NCBI GenBank assembly: GCA_900772475.1
Contig: CAAHEI010000035.1
Span: 1 to 11,001, forward strand
Direction of reading: 5' to 3'
DNA: 11,001 nucleotides
From: Clostridia bacterium
Lineage (GTDB): Bacteria; Bacillota; Clostridia; TANB77; CAG-465
The notes beneath the pieces were generated by a model, which worked only from the letters and a program-made list of their open reading frames with translations, searched no databases and was not told the origin of the DNA. The position numbers and the translations under genes were made by a program. The first letter of the stretch is position 1. Every line of letters begins with the position of its first letter. Positions 1 through 6,300 of this stretch are shown in pieces.

Positions 1-1
1 A

Positions 2-328
2 AGAATCACTCACGGTAACAAACAAGTAAAGGCTGTCCTGACAGAGGCAGCGTGGGCTGCGACCCGTACCAAGAACACATTCTTCAGTGAACGTTACCAC
101 CGTATCAGTGCCAGACGTGGAAAAAAGCGTGCCTTGATTGCTGTTGCACACTCTCAATTAACTGCTGCGTATCTTATTCTCAGAACAGGGGCAAGATACC
201 ATGAGTCGGGTGCTCAATATATGCAAGCCAAGATTGAGAAGAAGCGAAAAGTTTACCTGACAGCAGAATTAAAAAGACTTGGGTACAAAGTTAGTCTTGA
301 GAAAGAAATGAAGGCAACTAAATCTTGA
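2..328 (+). CDS. IS110/IS116-family transposase, C-terminal fragment (5' part outside window)
   Basis: The frame is open from base 2 to the TGA at 326-328, about 108 residues, and enters from outside the window, so this is the 3' end of a longer gene. The protein starts RITHGNKQVKAVLTEAAWAA and continues through a basic stretch (ISARRGKKRALIAVAHS) to ILRTGARYHE. This GN-x-x-(L/V)-R/K ... AA-x-A ... RGKK-A-I/L-A-V-A-H ... L-x-x-G-x-x-Y-(D/H) order is the typical C-terminal half of the Pfam 'Transposase IS116/IS110/IS902' domain, which carries the catalytic serine. IS110 enzymes are DEDD/serine recombinases guided by a bridge RNA encoded in the element's non-coding end. An ATG at 134 is internal and is not the start. 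Whether the upstream part is intact cannot be seen. The family call is firm; whether the element is active is unknown. Confidence 0.85.
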   Translation, partial: RITHGNKQVKAVLTEAAWAATRTKNTFFSERYHRISARRGKKRALIAVAHSQLTAAYLILRTGARYHESGAQYMQAKIEKKRKVYLTAELKRLGYKVSLEKEMKATKS

Positions 329-366
329 GACAACACTCTATCTTAGGCCGATTCTTACTGGAACAC

Positions 367-458
367 CCATAGTCCGATAATGAAATTGGTCTCAACAGCT
401 AAGCGGCAAAGACTGTGGCTTATGGACACGTGTATGAAACTTTTAAATCTTAGCTGTT
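367..458 (+). ncRNA. Candidate structured RNA in the IS110-family right end (possible bridge RNA region)
   Basis: Two interleaved pairings are visible 39 to 130 bases after the transposase stop. CCATAGTC (367-374) can pair with GACTGTGG (411-418), 8 bp with one G-U. AACAGCTAAG (394-403) is the perfect complement of CTTAGCTGTT (449-458), 10 bp. Because the arms alternate, both stems together would form a pseudoknot; otherwise they are alternative folds. The palindrome ACACGTGT (426-433) sits inside. In the IS1111 subgroup of IS110 elements the bridge RNA lies downstream of the transposase, which would fit this position. Which subgroup this element belongs to cannot be told from the fragment. 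The RNA call is inference from pairing and position only. Confidence 0.3.
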
Positions 459-781
459 ACATAAAAATGCTGTATTTTACAGTTGCACTTATAGGTCTTA
501 TAAGTACTATTCTTTCTTGTGTCAAAAACTCACGTAAATATAAAATTAGTTTAAAACATATGTCCTACAGTAATGTTGGACGATAACAATTTACGTATGA
601 AAAAATCAATGATAGAGACTTAGAAAGAAATTAGATTTTTCAACAATAGGAGAGTGCTTTTACAGAAATACTTGGTAATTTTGCACTTGCTTGTTTAATT
701 TGCGCATGAAAAACTTACTAACAACCTTAAAAAAGCATTACCCCATATGAAAAATCCTACAGCGTTAGGAATATGCATTAT

Positions 782-819
782 AAAAAATCCGCGGCATAGA
801 TAAATACCACGGATCTTTT
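782..819 (-). terminator. Rho-independent terminator for the minus-strand acyltransferase unit
   Basis: Read on the minus strand, ATCCGTGGTA (complement of 805-814) pairs with TGCCGCGGAT (complement of 787-796). This gives 10 bp including two G-U pairs around an 8-nt loop. A run of U residues follows (complement of the A run 782-786). On the plus strand the two wobble positions become C-A mismatches, so the signal is oriented for minus-strand transcription. It lies about 60 bases past the stop at 876. Confidence 0.75.
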
Positions 820-875
820 ATAAAAATAAAAAACAAACTATAGGAAAATCAAATATATCAGATTGTTTTCAACTT

Positions 876-2072
876 TTAATTTTCCAATATAAAATTGTAT
901 TTCTCCAATAGTTTATGAGCGGAATCTGTGTGCTCAGACAAATAGACATGTTCTGGAATTTGAGGTTGTACAAATACTTTCCCAAAAACATTTTTTATCA
1001 AGAATCTCATTAGGCTTCCTTTTGCCCAAAATCCATAGTAAATGTTCTCGACGAGTGCACCGGACATTACTTTCGGATAATAACTTGTCTGTCCTAAATC
1101 TACATACGCTTTATTCTTTCTCTCCGCCTCTTTTACGGTACGGAATATCGTGTTAAGATATAATACTTTTGTATCATCTGCTTTATACTTTATTCCTAAA
1201 TATAAAGGTATAAGTTTTTCTTCATCTTCAAAGACTAACTCCATAACCCTAATCTCATGTGTTGTTTTATCTTTTGCTGTCAATAAAAAGACGTGTTCTC
1301 CCATGAGTTCTTTCAATAATTCAAAGAATTTAGCATTTAAAAACTCAAATTTATTTTTTGCTTTGTTTAATACAGCTTTATAGAGATTGTAAAATTCTAC
1401 AGCTTTCTCTCCTCCAAAATCATTTACCGTTGTCCAATAGAAGTTGTCGTCAAAGTCTTTCTTGAATTTTTTATATCGTTTTCTGTTCTTTTTACGCAAA
1501 GCCTGAGGATATGGCATGGCCAATATCGGAATAGCTGTTGTTGGGAATGAAATATAAAAATAAAAATCTGTTGAAAGAACATCTTTGACATGTTGTAAGT
1601 CATGCTCTCTCACATCTTTAACGAATATCAGTTTTGCTTTCGTTTCAAGACTTTTCTTTGTTATTTCGTTTTTTATTACAGACGATACATTTCTGATTTC
1701 ATTTTCTTTTAATGAAGTACTGAACTCTATGAAATGTTCGCATGTTGCAGCGTAAGATCCTGTAACAAATGTAGACAGTTGGCAGAAAGAGGGCTTAATT
1801 TTGCGAATACGTCTAATGCTTTTTTTTACAAATAAGGATGTTGTTAGATTTACCAAATCAATATTGTAATTGAAGCAAGGAACAATGGCTGCGATTTTAG
1901 CATTCACAAACACTTGAAGATAATAAAATGTAACCCCTTCAAAGCCAGAATTTTCATTTGCTTTGAAAAAATTCTGGCTTTTTATAATATCTGTACCATA
2001 TATGCTTATCCAGTCTTCTGGATTTATATCATCTACGGTAGTACTCCATTTGGTTGTAATGTTACTGAACAT
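876..2072 (-). CDS. FemAB/GNAT-like N-acyltransferase (Acetyltransf_6-type), paralogue A
   Basis: This 398-residue soluble protein has a C-terminal GNAT/FemAB-like half: a basic linker KKNRKRYKKFKK (about 194-205), a helix NLYKAVLNKAKNKFEF (229-244), a strand GIKYKADD (293-300) and the signature VDLGQTSYYPK (324-334). This matches the BioF2-like/FemAB-like acyltransferases that move an acyl or aminoacyl group onto an amine. The substrate is not known. I chose the ATG at 2072. The frame also runs up to a TTG at 2096, but the ATG gives a short 11-bp overlap with the stop of the upstream synthase gene, typical of translational coupling. The partner is an alpha-oxoamine synthase, so N-acylation of its aminoketone product is the natural hypothesis. 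Known bacterial ceramide pathways likewise pair a serine palmitoyltransferase with an N-acyltransferase. A related gene lies at 5275-6300. Family confidence is good; the specific reaction is inferred. Confidence 0.75.
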   Translation of the reverse strand: MFSNITTKWSTTVDDINPEDWISIYGTDIIKSQNFFKANENSGFEGVTFYYLQVFVNAKIAAIVPCFNYNIDLVNLTTSLFVKKSIRRIRKIKPSFCQLSTFVTGSYAATCEHFIEFSTSLKENEIRNVSSVIKNEITKKSLETKAKLIFVKDVREHDLQHVKDVLSTDFYFYISFPTTAIPILAMPYPQALRKKNRKRYKKFKKDFDDNFYWTTVNDFGGEKAVEFYNLYKAVLNKAKNKFEFLNAKFFELLKELMGEHVFLLTAKDKTTHEIRVMELVFEDEEKLIPLYLGIKYKADDTKVLYLNTIFRTVKEAERKNKAYVDLGQTSYYPKVMSGALVENIYYGFWAKGSLMRFLIKNVFGKVFVQPQIPEHVYLSEHTDSAHKLLEKYNFILEN

Positions 2073-3330
2073 ATCTAGGAATTTTGTATTTTTCAAACAA
2101 TGAAATCATTAGCTTTACAAGTCCATCCATATCGTCCTTTGTATGGCTGGCCATGACGCTAATTCGGAATCTTGATAAATTTGCAGGAACTGCTGGAGAA
2201 AATATGGCATTTACAAAATACCCTCTATCAAAAGCGTCCTTTACCATATATGTTAGGGCCATGTCATCACCAACAATAAGGGGTATGATAGGTGTTTCTG
2301 TATTTAAAATATTAAATCCTGCTTCTGTAAATGCCCGTTTCATATAGATAGTATTTTCTTTCAGTTTCGCAACGACGTTTGAACTATCCATCTTTTTAAA
2401 AACTTCTATGGCACCTGCACATACAGAAGGTGGCAACGATGTTGAAAACATATTGCTACGTGCATATATGCGTAAATAATCTATAATATCCTGCGAAGCA
2501 GTAATATATCCTCCTACAGTTCCTATAGCCTTACTTAGAGTTCCTGTTACTATAATATTCTCACGTTCTTTTATGTTGTAATGAGATAATGTTCCTGCAC
2601 CATTCTTACCTATCACACCTATGGCATGCGCATCGTCAATCAATAACAATGCATTATACTTTCTTATAATGGAAATAATCTCTGGAAGATTAGCTATGTC
2701 GCCATCCATACTAAAAACTCCATCAGTTACAACTAAAATACCATTGGGGTATTTATCAACATTAGCTGCCAATAGTCTTTCTAATCCCTTCATGTCCCCG
2801 TGGCGAAAGCGTGCCATCTTGGCACCAGATAAGACAGTTGCATCTAATAAACTTGCATGCGTTAATTTGTCGTGTATGATCAAATGATTTGGGCGCATTA
2901 GTCCTGATATGACTCCTAAATTTGCTGTATATCCAGATGAAAACAAAATTGTATCATCAAAACCAGTTTTCTTGGAAATAATATTTTCCAATTCATTTTG
3001 ATAAATAGAAGTTCCTGTCAGCAATGGAACGCCACCAGAGCCAATTCCGAATTTTTTGGTAACCTCAATGGCTTTTTCGATGGCTTCAGGAAAGATTGTC
3101 GCTCCCAAATAACTATTCGTTCCAAACATAATGAGTTCTACATCTCTGTTGTTAAAACGATTGTGAACAATGGATTTTCTATCACACGCACTCATGTGAG
3201 GATGTTTCTTGTAATTATTCAACTCCTCTTTCTCATGTTGATTCATTTCTACTTTGAAATCTTCAACTTTACCAAGTATAGAACCGTCCATACTATTTCT
3301 GTTTCCAGTTAAATTTACTACGTATTTCAT
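2062..3330 (-). CDS. Alpha-oxoamine synthase, PLP-dependent (serine palmitoyltransferase / BioF / KBL family)
   Basis: The 422-residue product is a fold-type I PLP enzyme that condenses an amino acid with an acyl thioester, with loss of CO2, to give an alpha-aminoketone. Family marks in order are FGTNSYLGA (69-77), GSGGVPLLTGT (97-107), the PLP-stacking His158 in KLTHASLLDA, DGVFSMDGDIANLPEI (203-218), DDAHAIGVIG (232-241; Asp232 for the pyridine nitrogen, His235), the Schiff-base Lys267 in TGTLSKAIG, and the C-terminal RFRISVMASHT (387-397). The pattern resembles serine palmitoyltransferase more than a biotin-operon BioF, and no other bio genes are present. The roughly 60-residue N-terminal extension is polar. 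The frame reaches a TTG at 3336, but the ATG at 3330 is preferred. The gene is first in a two-gene unit, with a palindromic operator 13 bases upstream of the ATG. The amino acid and acyl substrates cannot be read from the sequence. Confidence 0.9.
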   Translation of the reverse strand: MKYVVNLTGNRNSMDGSILGKVEDFKVEMNQHEKEELNNYKKHPHMSACDRKSIVHNRFNNRDVELIMFGTNSYLGATIFPEAIEKAIEVTKKFGIGSGGVPLLTGTSIYQNELENIISKKTGFDDTILFSSGYTANLGVISGLMRPNHLIIHDKLTHASLLDATVLSGAKMARFRHGDMKGLERLLAANVDKYPNGILVVTDGVFSMDGDIANLPEIISIIRKYNALLLIDDAHAIGVIGKNGAGTLSHYNIKERENIIVTGTLSKAIGTVGGYITASQDIIDYLRIYARSNMFSTSLPPSVCAGAIEVFKKMDSSNVVAKLKENTIYMKRAFTEAGFNILNTETPIIPLIVGDDMALTYMVKDAFDRGYFVNAIFSPAVPANLSRFRISVMASHTKDDMDGLVKLMISLFEKYKIPRYVQ

Positions 3331-3342
3331 ATGCAATTAAAA

Positions 3343-3360
3343 TTATAATGACCGTTATAA
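3343..3360. promoter_or_regulatory. Palindromic operator 1 (TetR-type), oxoamine synthase promoter
   Basis: TTATAATG-AC-CGTTATAA consists of two 8-bp half-sites with one mismatch between the arms, separated by 2 bp. It sits directly downstream of the -7 box, over the predicted start point, where a bound repressor would block initiation. The same sequence recurs at 9942-9959. On the plus strand both copies are also preceded by GCAATTAAA. The divergently transcribed TetR gene at 3710 is the obvious candidate ligand-responsive repressor. Confidence 0.75.
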
Positions 3361-3363
3361 TTG

Positions 3364-3395
3364 CAAAGGTATGATAAAAATTTTAATGAAGCAAA
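3364..3395 (-). promoter_or_regulatory. Bacteroidota-type promoter for the oxoamine synthase unit
   Basis: On the minus strand, TTTG (complement of 3392-3395) is followed after 20 nt by TACCTTTG (complement of 3364-3371). This matches the Bacteroidota sigma-ABfr consensus TTTG-N19-21-TAnnTTTG exactly. Transcription should start near 3357-3360, at the edge of the operator, leaving a leader of about 30 nt before the ATG at 3330. A run of nine C (3400-3408; G on the transcribed sense) lies four bases upstream of the -33 box. Confidence 0.8.
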
Positions 3396-3399
3396 TTTG

Positions 3400-3408
3400 C
3401 CCCCCCCC
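3400..3408. repeat. Homopolymer tract C9 (G9 on the minus strand)
   Basis: Nine C in a row stand in otherwise very AT-rich DNA, just upstream of the -33 box of the oxoamine synthase promoter. Tracts of this length are prone to slipped-strand length change, which could tune promoter strength. Any effect here is inferred. Confidence 0.7.
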
Positions 3409-3709
3409 TAAATTAAAATCTTATAAAGATATTTAACTTTATTATATATAATTCAGATTATAGTTTTGTATCTTTATGCTAATGCCCACATTTGATTATA
3501 GAACATGCTATTCGATTAATTACAAATTTCTTCGAGTAATCAACTTACTTGAATTATGAATTTATATGAGTTGCATAACAAAATAAGTCTGGCAATTGAT
3601 ATAAAATAAAAGTTAAAAAATATGAGATTTTTGCAATGTTATCTAAAAAATAATATCCATTCAAAATAATGTTGTACTTTTGCATAATATATAATGATTG
3701 TAATATTTT
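3409..3709. other. AT-rich divergent intergenic region upstream of the regulator
   Basis: The roughly 300 bases between the C9 tract and the regulator start hold no gene. TACTTTTG (3675-3682) fits the Bacteroidota -7 box TAnnTTTG and lies 27 bases before the ATG at 3710, so it is the likely promoter of the regulator. I see no good -33 TTTG at the expected distance. I find no copy of the palindromic operator next to this promoter, so direct autoregulation through that site is not evident. Confidence 0.5.
3675..3682 (+). promoter_or_regulatory. Probable -7 element of the TetR-family gene
   Basis: TACTTTTG matches the Bacteroidota -7 consensus TAnnTTTG and is 27 bases upstream of the start codon. 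The -33 partner is not recognisable, so the promoter may be weak. No Shine-Dalgarno is visible before the ATG, which is normal in this phylum. Confidence 0.5.
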
Positions 3710-4312
3710 ATGGAAAAAGGAATAGCTACACGTAGTAAATTATTGAATGATGCTTTTAGATTGTTTTCTGAAAAATCATATGAAAAAGTTTCATTTTCGG
3801 AGTTGGAAAAAGCCTCGCATATAAGCAGGGGGTCAATGGTTTATTATTTTAAAAATAAGGAAGGTCTCTTTCTGGAAATGCTAAAGACTATGATTTTTAA
3901 TAAATCATCAGTGAAAAGTGTTCCTACAGCTTATAGACAATCCTTACTTTCTTTTTACAATTATTTTATAGAAATGATAGAGCGAGATCGGCAGAGTTTA
4001 AATGATATGGGGATTATTAACATCAATAAAGCTATGTGCAATATAGAAATGTCCGCACTGTCAAATATCCCATCTTTTAAGGACGAAGCTTTAAAATGGT
4101 ATGACATAGAAAATAATATATGGTGTGAAGTGATACGGCATGCCATAGAAATAAAAGAAATAAGTACAAGTGCTAATGCGTCTGTACTTGCACACCTTTT
4201 TGAGAAGATATACTTAGGGAACTCTTTTATTGGTGTGTTCTCATTAAGCGGTATTGATTTAAGAGAAATGAAGAAGGATTTCGATTATCTATATGAACTT
4301 ATAAAATTATGA
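3710..4312 (+). CDS. TetR/AcrR-family transcriptional regulator
   Basis: At 200 residues this is the usual TetR length. The N-terminal DNA-binding domain is clear: ATRSKLLNDAFRLFSEKSYEKVSFSEL, then the helix-turn-helix ASHISRGSMVYYFKNKEGLF (about 35-54), with the family's typical 'YYFKNKEGL' end of the recognition helix. The rest (about 60-200) is helical and variable, as expected for the ligand-binding and dimerisation domain; its ligand cannot be predicted. The gene is divergent from the oxoamine synthase unit and convergent with the formyltransferase. Two matching palindromes stand in the promoters of both flanking operons, so it probably represses both and responds to a pathway product, precursor or lipid-like effector. 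It is the only regulator in the window. Confidence 0.9.
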   Translation: MEKGIATRSKLLNDAFRLFSEKSYEKVSFSELEKASHISRGSMVYYFKNKEGLFLEMLKTMIFNKSSVKSVPTAYRQSLLSFYNYFIEMIERDRQSLNDMGIININKAMCNIEMSALSNIPSFKDEALKWYDIENNIWCEVIRHAIEIKEISTSANASVLAHLFEKIYLGNSFIGVFSLSGIDLREMKKDFDYLYELIKL

Positions 4313-4369
4313 TTTTTATTGAAATAGAACCTAAAAGATATGTTTGGGTTATAAGTCCAGCAAAGTAAT

Positions 4370-4475
4370 AAAAATAACTTGGTACATTTTTTATATTTTT
4401 TGTGAAGTTGTCGTACCTAAGGGGAACAAGGTCATTAGAACCAAACTTATCAAATATTTGTACCAAGTTATTTTT
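4370..4475. terminator. Long inverted repeat in the convergent intergenic region; bidirectional terminator or MITE-like element
   Basis: A perfect 17-bp inverted repeat (arms 4370-4386 and 4459-4475, core AATAACTTGGTACA / TGTACCAAGTTATT) surrounds 72 bases. It is followed by a run of 14 T (4471-4484). A second AGTAA/TTACT match lies outside the A/T runs. The loop can fold further: ATATTT with AAATAT, and AAGTT with AACTT. The position between two convergent genes, with A-rich and T-rich outer ends, fits termination in both directions. The large internal spacer is unusual for a simple terminator and would also fit a small hairpin or MITE-like insertion. Confidence 0.6.
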
Positions 4476-4495
4476 TTTTTTTTTACTATCAGTCA

Positions 4496-5278
4496 CTAAA
4501 ACAAATCTGTTAACTTAATATATTTGTTTTGCTTTGAAAAAAGCACCAATTCTTCATGTGTGGGCCAAGAACGGTATGGGTACTTTTGCTCAATGGGAGA
4601 ACACTTTGTTTTTATCCATTTGTTATTGTGTAGAATACCTAACATAGAGATACCATTATCTATAAAATCTTGCATTAAATTAAGATAACTTTTATTTTTT
4701 GCTGACACATATCTTCTCATAATGGCTTCTCCATTATCCAACTGTTCTGTCATATTATGTATCGTTATTCCCATCTGTTCTTCAGAAGATAACTTTAATT
4801 GAATTATTGGCTCAACTCCACCAAAATTAGGTATGTCCGATGGGTGTACATTGACGCATAATGTTCCTATTTTTTTGAAAAAAGAATTGTTTAACTTTTG
4901 ATCTAAACACATAGAAATAAAGATATCTGGTTTTTCTATAAGTTTGATGTCTTCATTAAAGTTACTACTTTTTATCATCTGTATATTATTTTTCAGACAT
5001 AGTTGCTTAAACGAGTATAAACGTTCACCATGTATAAAAGCTTTAACGGAATATACAATGGGTAATACTACACTACAGAATATTTGAAAAATTGTGTATC
5101 TTAAACCAAAACGCCTAAAAAGGAAACCGAGTCCAGACAATCCATGTATAGAATGTCCCTCTATACATATAACTTTAGTTGATAACATCATATGTGTGAT
5201 TGGAATGCCTCGTTTTACCAACCCATTTGCTATTTTCAATGAAAAAATAGATGGATAACAACCGTATATTATTTTCAT
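4496..5278 (-). CDS. Formyltransferase-fold protein (Fmt/GART-like)
   Basis: This 260-residue protein has the formyltransferase catalytic core. Asn143 and His145 in CVNVHPSDIPNFGG and Asp181 in MTEQLDNGEAI correspond to the Asn-His-Asp triad of GART and methionyl-tRNA formyltransferase. Enzymes of this fold transfer formyl from 10-formyltetrahydrofolate to an amine. It lacks the C-terminal tRNA-binding domain of Fmt and is not next to def, so tRNA formylation is unlikely; an amine made by this cluster is a better candidate. A hydrophobic stretch (about 64-82, FQIFCSVVLPIVYSVKAFI) in the N-terminal half is not usual for soluble members and may give membrane contact. It is the last gene of the operon, and its ATG overlaps the upstream stop by 4 bp (ATGA). 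Fold and triad are well supported; the substrate is inferred. Confidence 0.8.
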   Translation of the reverse strand: MKIIYGCYPSIFSLKIANGLVKRGIPITHMMLSTKVICIEGHSIHGLSGLGFLFRRFGLRYTIFQIFCSVVLPIVYSVKAFIHGERLYSFKQLCLKNNIQMIKSSNFNEDIKLIEKPDIFISMCLDQKLNNSFFKKIGTLCVNVHPSDIPNFGGVEPIIQLKLSSEEQMGITIHNMTEQLDNGEAIMRRYVSAKNKSYLNLMQDFIDNGISMLGILHNNKWIKTKCSPIEQKYPYRSWPTHEELVLFSKQNKYIKLTDLF

Positions 5279-6300
5279 AATAATTTTGATAAAAATGACT
5301 TACAAAACCTATTCACTACATTATTTTTGAATCGTGCAAACATATTTATATTTATTTTTTTTGCTCCGAGTCTTTTTTTTAGCTCAAAATTTGTTAAGCC
5401 AAGATCTATATTTGTTACTCTTGTCTCAATTGCATATCTTACACATTCTATAGTTAGATTATGCCATACATGAAGTTCTCTATATTTATAATCAATTCCC
5501 ATCAAAAATGGAATTATAATATCTGTACCTTGTATAATAAGAACAAAGCCTATATCCTTATTTCCAACAGACATTATTATGCAGAAACAATTATGTCCAA
5601 ATTTGCGCTCCAATCCAGTAAAAAAACTTGAAGGAATAGGCGGACTTTTGAATTCTTTAGCTCGTTTATTGACATTGATATACAATGGATACAATTTATG
5701 CAAATTTTTTCTAATGTCATATTCTTTTCTAAAAGAAATGTTTTGATCATTGCGAGATTTTATGATCTTTTTATACATATTTCTATGTTTCTTTGACATC
5801 TCGCAAAGGAAATCATCCAAATTCATACATGAATCATTAAGTTTTATCCATGATACGGAATATGGAATTATGTGTTCAAAAGAATGAAGCCCAAAAAACT
5901 TATTTATTTGGCACTCATTACATACGAAATCTCTTATGACAAATGCTAAAACATTTTGTTTGCGAATCAACTGCCAAAACATTTCAAAAAAATCACATTC
6001 GGATATATATGAAGTATTACACCACCAATGCTTTCCATAGGTTTCAAATGTCCCCGTCATAAGAACGCGGCCTATAGAAAGTTTCATTAATGTAGATGAA
6101 AGCGCATTGAAAATAGAGTAAAAAATAACTCCCACCACTTCTTTGTTGTCGTATAAAACAGCATAATTATATGAATCTTTTGGGTGTAGATTTTCAACTA
6201 TTTCCATAAAATCTGCAGAGAGACAAGGGTTGTCTCCTGCAATTTTAGCCCAAATAGTTTCGGGGAGTTCTTTGATGCTGTGATATTCAATCCAATTCAT
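5275..6300 (-). CDS. FemAB/GNAT-like N-acyltransferase, paralogue B
   Basis: This 341-residue protein is related to the product of 876-2072. Both share the basic K-x-x-R-x-x-Y-K-K segment (here KKHRNMYKK, 170-178), an LY-centred helix (LYPLYINVNKRAKEF, 203-217), G-I-x-Y-K (268-272) and the signature DLG-x-T-x(4)-K-x(3)-GA (DLGLTNFELKKRLGA, 299-313). A single N-terminal domain (1-150) shows no membrane segment. It probably transfers an acyl or aminoacyl group to an amine; the acceptor may be the aminoketone made by the cluster or a later intermediate. Two paralogues in one regulon suggest two successive or alternative acylations. The ATG at 6300 overlaps the radical SAM stop by 14 bp, so translation is probably coupled. 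The family call is good and the substrate is unknown. Confidence 0.7.
   Translation of the reverse strand: MNWIEYHSIKELPETIWAKIAGDNPCLSADFMEIVENLHPKDSYNYAVLYDNKEVVGVIFYSIFNALSSTLMKLSIGRVLMTGTFETYGKHWWCNTSYISECDFFEMFWQLIRKQNVLAFVIRDFVCNECQINKFFGLHSFEHIIPYSVSWIKLNDSCMNLDDFLCEMSKKHRNMYKKIIKSRNDQNISFRKEYDIRKNLHKLYPLYINVNKRAKEFKSPPIPSSFFTGLERKFGHNCFCIIMSVGNKDIGFVLIIQGTDIIIPFLMGIDYKYRELHVWHNLTIECVRYAIETRVTNIDLGLTNFELKKRLGAKKININMFARFKNNVVNRFCKSFLSKLL

Larger units (their letters stand above)
329..875. other. Gene-free stretch: right end of the IS110 element and downstream flank
   Basis: About 550 bases hold no convincing protein gene; the 68-codon frame at 380-586 has no recognisable domain. The first 130 bases behind the transposase stop are rich in inverted repeats (listed separately) and probably belong to the IS right end. 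IS110 elements lack clear terminal inverted repeats, so the boundary cannot be placed by eye. A small hairpin (TCCTA 755-759 / TAGGA 766-770) and a stronger one (787-814) come before the convergent gene that ends at 876. Confidence 0.6.

Noticed and set aside
380..586. A 68-codon plus-strand frame with a hydrophobic middle behind the IS110 fragment
   Set aside because: It overlaps the structured inverted repeats of the element end and has no recognisable family; probably chance.
2062..3330. Biotin synthesis BioF
   Set aside because: No other biotin genes are present, and the motif pattern and partners fit a serine palmitoyltransferase-like oxoamine synthase in a special pathway better.
4299..4496. 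A 65-codon minus-strand frame starting at a GTG that overlaps the formyltransferase stop, possible small peptide or RiPP precursor
   Set aside because: It runs straight through the A14 tract and both arms of the inverted repeat, has no recognisable leader or core pattern and ends inside the convergent gene; most likely chance.
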